Assembly (NCBI GenBank): GCA_031275595.1
Contig: JAISOO010000072.1
Span: 1-7,952 of the forward strand
Direction: 5' to 3'
DNA length: 7,952 bases
From: Spirochaetaceae bacterium
GTDB lineage: Bacteria; Spirochaetota; Spirochaetia; Treponematales; Breznakiellaceae
A program made the translations under genes and the position numbers. The first letter of the stretch is position 1; each line of letters opens with the position of its first letter. This document shows positions 1 to 6,928 of this stretch, piece after piece. Under the pieces are notes generated by a model. That model did no database searches. It worked only from the letters and a program-made list of their open reading frames with translations, and was not told where the DNA came from.

Positions 1-426
1 GATCCCCTCCAGGTGACGGATCAAGACCGGTTCCTTAATACCGCCCTTGGGGGCTGCTACCGGGGAGAGCCCCGGGAATTACTGGAACATATCCACCGCA
101 TCGAAGCCCGGTTCGGCCGGGACCGGCAGAAGGAACGCCGCTGGGGGGAACGTCCCCTGGATATCGACATCCTCCTTTTCGGCAGCCATGTCCTGTCCGA
201 GCCCCCGGAACTGGAAATTCCCCATCCCCGGCTTACTGAGCGCCGGTTTGCCCTGGTTCCCTTACTGGAACTTTTTCCCGACGCGCTGGATCCCCGGACC
301 GGCAGGGCTTACCGGGTTTTTATGGAAGAACTCCCCCGGCAGGGTATTTACTATGCGGGCCCGGGGGGATATACTGATCGCAAATGGACATTCAAAACTC
401 AAACGCGGTCCGAAGTTTTAGAATAA
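1..426 (+). CDS. folK: FolK (HPPK), 6-hydroxymethyl-7,8-dihydropterin pyrophosphokinase, 5'-truncated by the window edge
   Basis: The frame is open from base 1, so the N-terminus lies outside the window; 141 codons are visible. FolK transfers pyrophosphate from ATP to 6-hydroxymethyl-7,8-dihydropterin in the cytosol, the step before dihydropteroate synthase in folate synthesis. Counting from the first codon, DQDRFLNTAL (7-16) matches the family's substrate-side segment. ERRWGERPLDIDILLFG (45-61) is the FolK signature, with the two Asp residues (54, 56) that bind Mg-ATP in the family. IPHPRLTERRFALVPLLEL follows, as expected near the C-terminus. The last 14 codons overlap the start of scpA, so the tail past about residue 120 is probably unconstrained. 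The GTG at 13 lies inside the conserved domain and is not the start. The identification is firm; only the missing N-terminal part is unknown. Confidence 0.95.
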   Translation, partial: DPLQVTDQDRFLNTALGGCYRGEPRELLEHIHRIEARFGRDRQKERRWGERPLDIDILLFGSHVLSEPPELEIPHPRLTERRFALVPLLELFPDALDPRTGRAYRVFMEELPRQGIYYAGPGGYTDRKWTFKTQTRSEVLE

Positions 427-1151
427 ATGAATTTGAAGGCCCGCTGGACCTTCTTCTTTTTTTAATAAAAAAAAATGAGGTTAATATTTATGATATCCCC
501 GTGGCCCAGATCACTGAACAATACATTGATTATTTAAAGTACAGTACCGCGCTGGATCTGGAGGAATTGACGGAATTTCACGTCATGGCGGCGACTCTGC
601 TTTATATAAAATCCCGGATGCTCCTGCCGGTGGAGCTCGAAGCCGATGAGGAGGCCGAGGATCCCCGGCAGGAACTGGTGGAAAAACTCGTGGAATATCA
701 GAAATTTAAAAAACTCTCCCAGCTTATGGAAGAAAAGGAACGGGAGGCCGAATGGGTTATCGAACGGAAAAAACTTCAGCGGGCCCTCCCATTTACGGAG
801 GATACCCTCTGGGAAAAAGTCGATGTTTGGGATCTTTTAAAAACCTTTTCCGGCCTTATGGCCCATCTTTCGGGGGAACATATCCTCGACCTCTATGAAG
901 AGGTGTCTATCAATGAAAAAATCGCCCTCATGTCGGAATTGATGGAAATCCGGGGGGAATGCACTTTTGCGGATCTCCTGGTGCGGAACGGCTCGGTTAT
1001 GGATATTGTATGCGCCTTTCTGGCGATTCTTGAGGCGGTAAAAACCCGGACGGTTTCTATTTTCCAAAACCGTATGTTTGGGGATATAATCATTCGGCCT
1101 TATGAGGGTGTCCATGGAGTTACGGTTGGAGAAAGAAACAGCGTTAATTGA
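384..1151 (+). CDS. scpA: Segregation and condensation protein A (kleisin subunit of SMC-ScpAB)
   Basis: ScpA is the kleisin that bridges the SMC heads and recruits ScpB in the bacterial condensin complex on the nucleoid. The 255-residue length fits the family. FEGPLDLLLFLI (17-28) is the hallmark N-terminal motif. AATLLYIKSRMLLP (69-82) is the second conserved block. A charged, probably helical linker follows (about 84-130), and a C-terminal winged-helix region (about 165-240) includes AFLAILEAVK and MFGDIII. A TGA at 375-377 in the same frame makes ATG 384 the first possible start; a G-rich tract at 363-368 may act as Shine-Dalgarno, though it is distant. The gene overlaps folK by 43 bases and scpB by 38, consistent with coupled translation. 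Codons 25-31 contain a T7 run and an A9 run, possible slippage sites but in frame here. Confidence 0.96.
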   Translation: MDIQNSNAVRSFRINEFEGPLDLLLFLIKKNEVNIYDIPVAQITEQYIDYLKYSTALDLEELTEFHVMAATLLYIKSRMLLPVELEADEEAEDPRQELVEKLVEYQKFKKLSQLMEEKEREAEWVIERKKLQRALPFTEDTLWEKVDVWDLLKTFSGLMAHLSGEHILDLYEEVSINEKIALMSELMEIRGECTFADLLVRNGSVMDIVCAFLAILEAVKTRTVSIFQNRMFGDIIIRPYEGVHGVTVGERNSVN

Positions 1152-1665
1152 GGCGATTTTATACCTCGAGGCGGATCTCTTGGACGAAGCCGCCCTTTCG
1201 CGGATATCCGGCCTTTCCCGGGAGGTGGTTAAATTGGCCTTGGAGGCCCTGGAAAACCGCTATGCCCAGGAAGATTCGGGGGTAGAACTGTCCCGAATCG
1301 GCGGGGGAGTGATGATATCTCCGAAAAAAGAGTACTGGGATAACCTGAAGGAACGGTACGGTAAAAAAAATGAGTCCAGGTTGTCCAAGGCCGCCCTGGA
1401 AACCCTCTCGATCATTGCCTATTCCCAGCCCATTACCCGCAGTGAAATTGAGGCGATCCGGGGGGTCCAGGCGGATACGATGATACGGCTCCTTTTGGAT
1501 AAGGAACTGATCCGGGAGACAGGAAAAAAAGACATTCCCGGAAAACCCATCCAATACGGAACTACCCGGGAATTTTTAAAATTTTTCCGCTTGGAAACTA
1601 TCGCGGATCTCCCCAAACTCAACGAAAAAGAGAGCGATCGGTTTGAACTCGACGGACAAGGTTAA
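1114..1665 (+). CDS. scpB: Segregation and condensation protein B
   Basis: ScpB dimers bind the ScpA linker and complete the SMC-ScpAB condensin used for chromosome segregation. Counting from the upstream ATG at 1102, the canonical block LSKAALETLSIIAYSQPITR is at 94-113, followed by SEIEAIRGV. GKPIQYGTTREFLKFF (147-162) is the typical second winged-helix block. Two starts are possible. ATG 1102 has no convincing ribosome site. ATG 1114 has GAGGG at 1104-1108, five bases upstream, so it is preferred (183 aa, beginning MELRLEKETALIEAILYLE); the 1102 start would give 187 aa. Length is normal for the family. The gene overlaps scpA by 38 bases and the next gene by 23. Adjacent scpA-scpB is the usual arrangement, and the pair functions together. 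Confidence 0.95.
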   Translation: MELRLEKETALIEAILYLEADLLDEAALSRISGLSREVVKLALEALENRYAQEDSGVELSRIGGGVMISPKKEYWDNLKERYGKKNESRLSKAALETLSIIAYSQPITRSEIEAIRGVQADTMIRLLLDKELIRETGKKDIPGKPIQYGTTREFLKFFRLETIADLPKLNEKESDRFELDGQG

Positions 1666-2404
1666 AACCGCCCCTCGGGAGGGGGGGGAGGCCCTCAGGC
1701 TGCAGGTCTACCTGGCCCACGCCGGGGTGGCTTCCCGGCGGGCCTCGGAAAAGCTCATCGCCGAGGGCAGGGTTTCGGTAAACGGCCGGATCGTGTCCAC
1801 TCCCGGCGAAAAGGTATCCCCGGAAGCGCAGGTCTGTCTGGACGGGGTGCTTTTGCGGCCGGAAGGGGTTTTCCACTATCTGGCCCTCCACAAGCCTCCC
1901 CTGTATATCTGTAGTTCCTCCGATCCCCAGGGCAGGCCCCTGGTACGGGAGTTGCTGCCGGGAAATATCAAAGAACGGCTCTACCATGTGGGCCGCCTGG
2001 ATTTCCGTTCCTCCGGCCTCATCCTCTTTACTAATGACGGCGGCTTTGCCGCGAAAGTAAGCCACCCCTCGGCGGGAATTGAAAAAGAATATCTGGTGGA
2101 AGCCTCCGGTCCCATTCCCGATAAGGTACTGGAGGATTTTGTCCGGGGCGTTGTAATTGACCAGGTTTTTTATCAGTCCTCAGAAATAGAACGGCTGGGA
2201 AAAAAGTCCCTGCGGATTGTTTTAATCGAGGGAAAAAACCGGGAGATCCGCCGGGTTTTTTCTTATTTTCACCTGCACCCGGTGAGGCTCCACCGGGTTA
2301 GGATTGGACCGGTACGGTTAGGCGTCCTGGCGGAGGGCGCATCAAGACCCCTTGCCCTTGAGGAACGGGAAGAATTGACAGTGGGACATAACTCCCCCGG
2401 GTGA
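1643..2404 (+). CDS. rluB: RsuA/RluB/RluE/RluF-family rRNA pseudouridine synthase
   Basis: Isomerises a specific uridine in rRNA to pseudouridine, in the cytosol. The 253-residue protein has an N-terminal S4 RNA-binding domain (about 18-65, with LAHAGVASRRASEKLIAEGRV) and then the catalytic domain. GRLDFRSSGLILFTNDG (117-133) matches the RsuA-family signature, with catalytic Asp120. GKNREIRRVF (197-206) is the conserved late motif. Family members scpB-adjacent in other bacteria are usually RluB-type (23S rRNA), so the symbol is a context-based guess; RsuA (16S) is possible. The start is TTG 1643, overlapping scpB by 23 bases. No better start occurs before the S4 domain, and the ribosome site is weak, suggesting coupling to scpB. 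A run of eight G (1681-1688) lies in codons 13-16, ahead of all conserved sequence. Confidence 0.92.
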   Translation: MNSTDKVKTAPREGGEALRLQVYLAHAGVASRRASEKLIAEGRVSVNGRIVSTPGEKVSPEAQVCLDGVLLRPEGVFHYLALHKPPLYICSSSDPQGRPLVRELLPGNIKERLYHVGRLDFRSSGLILFTNDGGFAAKVSHPSAGIEKEYLVEASGPIPDKVLEDFVRGVVIDQVFYQSSEIERLGKKSLRIVLIEGKNREIRRVFSYFHLHPVRLHRVRIGPVRLGVLAEGASRPLALEEREELTVGHNSPG

Positions 2405-2437
2405 CCGTGGTTATCCGTAACAGAGGAGCGGGATAAA

Positions 2438-3553
2438 ATGCCGATCAAAAAAACAGTGGGGAATGAATTGTCCCATGAAACCGCCGGCCGTAATATAATA
2501 CCCCCCGGGGGGGATAACTCCCCGCCGGCCGTAAACCCGGGGATTCTCCATCCCGAAATTCTCCAGACCGGGGATGATGGGGATCTATCCCTGCGGCCCC
2601 GGAGCCTGAGGGAATTTTTGGGCCAGGCGGCGCTCAAGGAAAATCTGGGGGTTTTTATCTCCGCCGCCAAGGCCCGGAATGAGAGCCTGGACCATCTTTT
2701 CCTCATCGGCCCTCCGGGGCTGGGAAAAACGACCCTGGCCCAGGTAGTGGCCCGGGAACTGGAGGTCGACTTCAAGGTAACTTCCGCCCCGGCTCTGGAT
2801 AAACCCAAGGACCTGGCGGGGATCCTTACCACGGTAACTGAGAAAACAGTTTTTTTTATCGACGAGATCCACCGGCTTAAGCCCGCCATCGAGGAGATGC
2901 TCTATATCGCCATGGAGGATTATGAGCTGGACTGGATCATCGGCCAGGGACCCAGCGCCCGGACTATCCGGATCCCCATACCTCCCTTTACCCTGGTGGG
3001 GGCCACCACCAAGGCGGGGAATGTTTCAAGCCCGCTGATTAGCCGTTTTGGGATCACCTGCCGGTTTTCCTTTTATGAGCAGGCCGATATGGAGGCCATA
3101 GTCCGCCGTTCCGCGGGGATCCTCCGGGCCGTCATTGATGATGACGCCGCGGCCCTTTTGGCAAGTTCCGCCCGGGGAACCCCCCGAGTCGCGAACCGGA
3201 TCCTCCGGCGGATGCGGGACTTTGCCCAGGTTATGGGGAAGGCCGCCATTACCCGGGAGGTGGTGGCGGAGGGGCTTAAACGGCTTGAGATCGATTCCCT
3301 GGGTTTGGAACGGCATGACCGGGAGATCCTCAGAATTATCATAGAACGATACCAGGGCGGACCTGTGGGGGCGGAAACCCTGGCCATCTCCGCAGGGGAG
3401 GCGGTGGACACCCTGGAAGATTACTACGAACCCTACCTCATCCAGTCGGGGCTGCTTCAGCGTACCCCCCGGGGCAGGGTGGTAACGGCCCTGGCCTATG
3501 AACATCTGAACCTTTCCCGAAAAAACCATGAAGACGCAGGCTTTCTTTTTTGA
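2438..3553 (+). CDS. ruvB: Holliday junction branch-migration ATPase RuvB, with an N-terminal extension
   Basis: RuvB is the hexameric AAA+ motor that, with RuvA, drives branch migration of Holliday junctions during recombinational repair. Walker A GPPGLGKT is at 91-98, Walker B FFIDEIH at 139-145, and sensor 1 LVGATTKAG at 186-194. The arginine-finger segment SRFG is at 202-205 (Arg203) and the sensor 2 region [17 protein letters not shown] at 247-263. The C-terminal winged helix has [12 protein letters not shown] and a late [15 protein letters not shown]. The protein has 371 residues against about 335-350 usually. The excess is a Pro/Gly/Asn-rich N-terminus of some 25-30 residues before the conserved [13 protein letters not shown] (51-63). 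Start ATG 2438 is supported by GAGGAG at 2423-2428. ruvA and ruvC are not in the window. The gene overlaps queA by 26 bases. Confidence 0.97.
   Translation: MPIKKTVGNELSHETAGRNIIPPGGDNSPPAVNPGILHPEILQTGDDGDLSLRPRSLREFLGQAALKENLGVFISAAKARNESLDHLFLIGPPGLGKTTLAQVVARELEVDFKVTSAPALDKPKDLAGILTTVTEKTVFFIDEIHRLKPAIEEMLYIAMEDYELDWIIGQGPSARTIRIPIPPFTLVGATTKAGNVSSPLISRFGITCRFSFYEQADMEAIVRRSAGILRAVIDDDAAALLASSARGTPRVANRILRRMRDFAQVMGKAAITREVVAEGLKRLEIDSLGLERHDREILRIIIERYQGGPVGAETLAISAGEAVDTLEDYYEPYLIQSGLLQRTPRGRVVTALAYEHLNLSRKNHEDAGFLF
2481..2534 (+). repeat. Direct repeat pair flanking a C6G7 palindrome inside the ruvB 5' end
   Basis: The 13-base sequence CCGCCGGCCGTAA occurs at 2481-2493 and again at 2522-2534. 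Between them is the palindrome CCCCCCGGGGGG at 2501-2512, followed by one more G. The segment encodes the nonconserved N-terminal extension of RuvB (roughly residues 15-32), so the repeat may have arisen by local duplication or slippage. No function can be assigned. Confidence 0.6.
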
Positions 3554-4547
3554 TCTTCCCCCGGCGCTCATTGCCCAGTATCCCCCGGTGGAACGGGGAC
3601 AGAGCCGGCTTTTGGTACTGGACCGGGAAAGGGGGTGCTGCGGTCATCATATGGTGGGGGATCTGCCGGAGCTTTTGGAACCCCGGTCCCTCTTGGTGTT
3701 TAATGATTCCCGGGTCCGCAAAGCCCGGCTGCTGGGAAGGGCGGAAAAAACCGGCGCCCGGGTGGAATTCCTCCTCCTTACCAAACCGGATGTCCTGACC
3801 TGGAAAACCCTGGTTCAGCGCTCAAACCGCCGCCGTCCCGGGAGCCGTTATGTATTTGCCGGCGGCGTTACCGCGGAAATCACCGGAGCCGAGGGGGAAT
3901 TCCGGTTTCTCCGGTTTGACCGGATCATAGATGATGATTGGCTGGACCGGTACGGCCGCGTCCCCCTGCCGCCCTATATCAAACGGGAGGATACCCCCGG
4001 GGATAGCGAGCGTTACCAGACGGTCTACGCCGGCCCCCCGGGATCCGCGGCGGCCCCCACCGCGGGGCTCCACTTTACCCGGGAGCTTCTGGGACGGCTG
4101 GAAGCGGCGGGGATGGAGACGGCCTATATCACCCTGCATGTGGGCTTGGGGACCTTTCTTCCGGTGCGGACTGAAAACATCGAGGACCATTCCATGCACG
4201 AGGAAATTTTTTCCGTCAGCGAAGAAGCGGCGGATAGGATAGAGCGGGCCAAGGCGGAGAAGCGAAGGATCGTCGCCGTGGGAACCACCAGTGTCCGTAC
4301 CCTGGAATCGGCCTGGAAGGAAGGCCGCCTGGAACGGGGGGAGGGGAGTACCTCGATCTTTATTTACCCGGGCTATTCTTTTAAGGTGGCGGATGCCCTC
4401 TTTACCAATTTCCACACCCCCGGTTCCACCCTGCTGATGCTGGTCTCGGCCTTTGCGGGCCGGGAAAAAATCCTGGAAACATATGCCCAGGCGGTACGGG
4501 AGGGGTACCGTTTTTTCAGTTACGGGGACGCGATGCTGATCCGGTGA
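3528..4547 (+). CDS. queA: S-adenosylmethionine:tRNA ribosyltransferase-isomerase QueA
   Basis: QueA transfers and isomerises the ribosyl part of S-adenosylmethionine onto preQ1 in tRNA, forming epoxyqueuosine at position 34. The 339-residue protein is complete. Motifs in order: [12 protein letters not shown] (8-19), SRLLVLDR (26-33), [11 protein letters not shown] (58-68; the usual form is closer to NDTRVIPARL), [13 protein letters not shown] (143-155), ERYQTVYA (161-168), [11 protein letters not shown] (174-184), [13 protein letters not shown] (201-213), HSMHEE (221-226), [12 protein letters not shown] (250-261), [19 protein letters not shown] (293-311) and [12 protein letters not shown] at the end. 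ATG 3528 matches the family N-terminus. It has no visible Shine-Dalgarno and lies inside the end of ruvB (26-base overlap), so translation is probably coupled. It is the last gene of the cluster and is followed by a terminator. No tgt gene is in the window. Confidence 0.97.
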   Translation: MKTQAFFFDLPPALIAQYPPVERGQSRLLVLDRERGCCGHHMVGDLPELLEPRSLLVFNDSRVRKARLLGRAEKTGARVEFLLLTKPDVLTWKTLVQRSNRRRPGSRYVFAGGVTAEITGAEGEFRFLRFDRIIDDDWLDRYGRVPLPPYIKREDTPGDSERYQTVYAGPPGSAAAPTAGLHFTRELLGRLEAAGMETAYITLHVGLGTFLPVRTENIEDHSMHEEIFSVSEEAADRIERAKAEKRRIVAVGTTSVRTLESAWKEGRLERGEGSTSIFIYPGYSFKVADALFTNFHTPGSTLLMLVSAFAGREKILETYAQAVREGYRFFSYGDAMLIR

Positions 4548-4579
4548 CGAAACGTACCTGAGGTTTGAAGCGGTCTTTG

Positions 4580-4620
4580 GGAAACCTCCGGAAATTCCGT
4601 TTTGGTTTCCGGAGGTTTTC
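4580..4620 (+). terminator. Intrinsic terminator after queA
   Basis: Stem 4580-4594 pairs with 4606-4620 (15 pairs including one G-U, core AAACCTCCGGAAA / TTTCCGGAGGTTT) around an 11-base loop. The 3' arm ends in TTTT and is followed by CGTTT, so the U-tract is imperfect. Its place 33 bases after the queA stop fits termination of the folK-queA transcript. The near-symmetric stem (AAACC on one side, GGTTT on the other) could also work on the minus strand. Confidence 0.85.
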
Positions 4621-4631
4621 GTTTGAGGCTT

Positions 4632-4668
4632 TTCCAAAACTTCAATTTTTGGAACCGGCTTTTTTTTT
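4632..4668 (+). terminator. Possible second terminator, or AT-rich promoter upstream element
   Basis: TTCCAAAA (4632-4639) pairs with TTTTGGAA (4647-4654) over a 7-base loop. After CCGGC there is a run of nine T (4660-4668). The stem is weak and separated from the T-run, so backup termination is uncertain. The T/A-rich stretch through 4679 lies immediately upstream of a consensus promoter and may instead act as an UP-like element. Confidence 0.35.
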
Positions 4669-4679
4669 GAAAAATTTTC

Positions 4680-4707
4680 TTGACAACGCCCGAATCCCTG
4701 GTATAAT
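4680..4707 (+). promoter_or_regulatory. Consensus sigma70-type promoter with extended -10
   Basis: TTGACA (4680-4685) and TATAAT (4702-4707) are both exact consensus, separated by 16 bases. TGG directly precedes the -10 box, giving an extended -10, and AT-rich DNA lies upstream. Transcription would start near 4714. It is the strongest-looking promoter in the window and would drive the leader at 4714-4872 and the membrane hydrolase. Confidence 0.85.
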
Positions 4708-4713
4708 CAGTTT

Positions 4714-4795
4714 GATATGTTCCTCTAAAATGTAAGATGCTCAAGAGAATATGAGATGGGCATGGCGGCCGAAGGGTTTGCCATGCCCGTTTTTT
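4714..4795 (+). ncRNA. Candidate short RNA or conditional-termination leader (about 80 nt)
   Basis: This is the predicted transcript from the consensus promoter to the intrinsic terminator at 4758-4795. It holds three tiny reading frames: ATG-TTC-CTC-stop at 4717-4728, a start-stop at 4730-4735, and MLKRI at 4737-4754. It also holds a small hairpin, CTCA (4740-4743) with TGAG (4752-4755). TCCTCT (4721-4726) can pair with AGAGGA (4813-4818) downstream of the terminator. I could not match it by eye to a known riboswitch class (preQ1, fluoride, ZTP, c-di-GMP and guanidine were considered). Either a stand-alone small RNA or an attenuator for the downstream gene fits; the sequence does not decide. 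Confidence 0.4.
4758..4795 (+). terminator. Intrinsic terminator located in the leader of the membrane hydrolase gene
   Basis: GGGCATGGC (4758-4766) pairs perfectly with GCCATGCCC (4780-4788) around a 13-base loop. After one G come six T (4790-4795). This is a textbook Rho-independent terminator. It sits about 45 bases after the predicted transcription start and about 77 bases before the hydrolase start codon, so full-length mRNA requires read-through. Confidence 0.85.
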
Positions 4796-4860
4796 ATTGT
4801 CCCTTGGATAAAAGAGGATCAGAGAAAAGCCGGTGTATGCCGGAAGAAACGAAGCGGAGA

Positions 4861-4865
4861 AGGAG
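4861..4865 (+). promoter_or_regulatory. Shine-Dalgarno sequence fixing the membrane hydrolase start
   Basis: AGGAG lies seven bases before ATG 4873, inside a longer purine stretch GGAGAAGGAG. The frame is open further upstream to an ATG at 4756, but that start lies at the edge of the terminator hairpin and has no comparable ribosome site. ATG 4873 is therefore chosen. Confidence 0.8.
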
Positions 4866-4872
4866 CGATTGT

Positions 4873-6780
4873 ATGTCTAAAAAAAATGCTGGTGTTAGTA
4901 AGGTGATGATCATTGCGCTGATAATGATCCTGGCAGGTGCGATCATCGCGAACATAGCCCATACCAGCGCCGGTTTTGTCAAAATTCACGATATCAAGTA
5001 TGTGACCGAAGACGGCGCAGAGATGAGGGCTTTGCTGTACGTGCCTAAGAGCGCAAGCGCGGCAGATCCCGCCCCGGTGGTTATCTCCTGTCATGGGTAT
5101 AATAATACCGCTGAGGTGCAGGACTTAAACTGCGTGGAACTTTCAAAACGGGGCTTTATCGTTATGTCCATAGATGCCTACGGACACGGAGGATCAACCT
5201 TCCCCGATGAAAGAATCAACCCGGTCAGCGCCGATATGGGCACCTATGCGGCGCTGCAATATATCGGCACCCTGCCCTATGCCGATTCTTCCAGGGTAGG
5301 TATGGTGGGTCATTCCATGGGGGGCTCCACTATCCAGGCGGGGGCCGCGAAGGCCTGGCAGTTAAAAGAAGCCAACCCCACTATCGTGGTCCCCACCGCG
5401 GTACTGCCCACTTCCCAGTCCTTTTCTCTCGATGGCGACGGTAATGCCCTGCTGGCACCCTGGCCGATCAATATGGGATCGGTATATGGGCAGTTTGATG
5501 AATGGGCGTTAAGTATGTGGGGAACCGTGAAGGGAAGCGACATCAATACCAGCAAGATCGCCCTGGCGGGAATGGGGTTCACCGATTTTCAATATGATAC
5601 CTACTATGCCTATGGAGAGAAGGTCCCGTTGGATCGTACCGCCGCCATCAACGCGGCGAGACAGGGAAGACTTAGGATAGTTTATCAGCCGCCCCATGAT
5701 CACCCCATGATTCATTTTAACGGAAGAGCCGTAGGAAATGTGGTGGACTTTTTTGATATTACCTTGGCCGGCGGTAAACTGGCCCCCGTTCCCCAAAGAT
5801 GGTTTGCCAAGCAGCTGGGGACGGGTATCTCCATGGCAGCCTTTTTTGTATTTATCACCTCCTTTGGCCTGCTGCTTCTCAAAACCGCATATTTCGGCGT
5901 CATAAAACAAGCCGAACCGCAGGGGCTTACCACCGTTACCGACGGCAGGAGCAGGCTTCGGTATATAATCATTTTTATTATCGGTCTTATTCCGGCACCG
6001 CTCTTGTACAACTGGGCGGTAGGATATTCCATTGATATCCTGTCTTCGGGAAGGGCGGTCAAAATACTCATGCCCGCGAGCCCGGCTTTCCCCCTGCCCT
6101 GTGTGAACGGGATTTTTGTGCTCAATATCCTTACCGGAATAATCACCGCAGCCGTTTATCTTTTTGTATTCAAGGTCTTTGCACAAAAAGCCGGATGTAC
6201 CTTTGAAAACATGGGAATAAAACTTTCCGGCAGGGGTGTGTTCCGTGCGGCGGTTTTGGCGGTCTGTGTATTCGCGGCGGGTTATTTTATGTTGGCCCTC
6301 TGTGATTACTTTTTCAAAACCGATTTCCGGTTTTTTACGCTGAGCATTAAAACCCTTACTCCTCCCAAATGGGGTATCTATCTGAGGTATCTGCCGTCAT
6401 TTCTTTTCTTTTTCCTGGTAAGCGCCATGAGTCAAAATACCTTTACCCGGATCAATAATCAAAATGAAGGGATCAACCTCCTGCTTATGGTCATAGCCAG
6501 TTTTGGGGGACTCCTGGTCCTGCATCTGATTGACTATATCGCCCTGATGAATACCGGCGTCAAGGTCTTCCAGTTCATTCCCTTTACCGATGGGAAGATA
6601 ACCGCGGCCTTGGCGGGGGTGCTGCTGTGGGGGCTCTTGTTTATCCTTCCGGTGGCGGCGGTCATTTCCAGAATCTTTTTCCGGGCAACCGGGTCAATTT
6701 GGACGGGGGCTTTTATTAATGCCCTGGTGGTAACCCTCTTTGCGATGTCCAACACGGTGGTAGCGGCCCGGGTTATTTAA
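4873..6780 (+). CDS. Membrane-anchored alpha/beta hydrolase fused to a polytopic C-terminal membrane domain
   Basis: 635 residues from ATG 4873. A short basic N-terminus (MSKKNAGVSK) precedes a membrane helix (about 11-30), which by the positive-inside rule puts the next domain outside the cytoplasm. Residues about 35-300 look like an alpha/beta hydrolase: strand plus oxyanion segment VVISCHGYNN (69-78), IDAYGHGGS (100-108), nucleophile elbow GHSMG with Ser148, and a His-rich segment PPHDHPMIHF (273-282) likely to hold the catalytic His. The catalytic acid is not obvious. About eight hydrophobic segments follow (near 316-338, 363-385, 412-436, 455-478, 503-522, 535-556, 577-598, 608-630). The substrate is unknown; esterase, lipase or peptidase activity is possible. 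The gene has its own promoter, leader terminator and 3' terminator, so it forms a single-gene unit. I do not recognise the C-terminal domain, and a transport or anchoring role would be a guess. Confidence 0.85.
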   Translation: MSKKNAGVSKVMIIALIMILAGAIIANIAHTSAGFVKIHDIKYVTEDGAEMRALLYVPKSASAADPAPVVISCHGYNNTAEVQDLNCVELSKRGFIVMSIDAYGHGGSTFPDERINPVSADMGTYAALQYIGTLPYADSSRVGMVGHSMGGSTIQAGAAKAWQLKEANPTIVVPTAVLPTSQSFSLDGDGNALLAPWPINMGSVYGQFDEWALSMWGTVKGSDINTSKIALAGMGFTDFQYDTYYAYGEKVPLDRTAAINAARQGRLRIVYQPPHDHPMIHFNGRAVGNVVDFFDITLAGGKLAPVPQRWFAKQLGTGISMAAFFVFITSFGLLLLKTAYFGVIKQAEPQGLTTVTDGRSRLRYIIIFIIGLIPAPLLYNWAVGYSIDILSSGRAVKILMPASPAFPLPCVNGIFVLNILTGIITAAVYLFVFKVFAQKAGCTFENMGIKLSGRGVFRAAVLAVCVFAAGYFMLALCDYFFKTDFRFFTLSIKTLTPPKWGIYLRYLPSFLFFFLVSAMSQNTFTRINNQNEGINLLLMVIASFGGLLVLHLIDYIALMNTGVKVFQFIPFTDGKITAALAGVLLWGLLFILPVAAVISRIFFRATGSIWTGAFINALVVTLFAMSNTVVAARVI

Positions 6781-6796
6781 CCGGTTTTAAGGGTGG

Positions 6797-6835
6797 GGAT
6801 GTCCGGGAAATTAGCTTCTTCCGGACATCCTTTTT
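6797..6835 (+). terminator. Intrinsic terminator after the membrane hydrolase
   Basis: GGATGTCCGG (6797-6806) pairs perfectly with CCGGACATCC (6821-6830) over a 14-base loop, followed by five T (6831-6835). It begins 16 bases after the stop codon and closes the hydrolase transcript. Confidence 0.9.
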
Positions 6836-6841
6836 ACAAGA

Positions 6842-6912
6842 CCGGTTCGGAAGCATCAGGTTTCCCCGCCAAATTTCGCTAAAAAACCGCAATTTGGCGG
6901 CCATCGAACCGG
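6842..6912. repeat. Nested inverted repeat between the hydrolase terminator and the glpP promoter
   Basis: Outer arms CCGGTTCG (6842-6849) and CGAACCGG (6905-6912) enclose an inner perfect stem, CCGCCAAATT (6866-6875) with AATTTGGCGG (6891-6900), loop 15 bases. The total is 71 bases with an asymmetric internal bulge (16 bases on the left, 4 on the right). There is no T-run on the + strand. On the minus strand a short stem, CCGC/GCGG, is followed by six T, which would compete with the inner stem. It could be a REP/MITE-like intergenic repeat, a protein-binding site or a structured RNA; one copy cannot tell these apart. Confidence 0.65.
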
Positions 6913-6928
6913 AGGTCCTCCCGCGCTG

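Noticed and set aside
2269..2889. 206-aa minus-strand frame spanning the rRNA synthase-ruvB junction
   Set aside because: Ser/Arg-rich low-complexity translation typical of antisense frames in GC-rich coding DNA.
3822..4637. 271-aa minus-strand frame antisense to queA
   Set aside because: It is the shadow of a well-supported gene in GC-rich DNA, with no motifs of its own.
4714..4795. preQ1 riboswitch, suggested by the nearby queA
   Set aside because: The conserved preQ1-I core and A-rich tail are not present, and the leader lies downstream of queA, ahead of an unrelated gene.
4756..4872. Longer N-terminus of the hydrolase starting at ATG 4756 (39 extra residues)
   Set aside because: It would begin on the intrinsic terminator hairpin, has no ribosome site, and would place a charged, Cys-containing segment before the membrane anchor. 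ATG 4873 has AGGAG at good spacing.
4751..4906. 51-codon + frame starting MRWAWRPKG that overlaps the hydrolase start
   Set aside because: It reads through the terminator hairpin, has no ribosome site and no recognisable motif; probably a chance frame.
5509..6186. 225-aa minus-strand frame antisense to the membrane hydrolase
   Set aside because: No recognisable domain, no ribosome site, and the + strand gene has clear family motifs and membrane segments.
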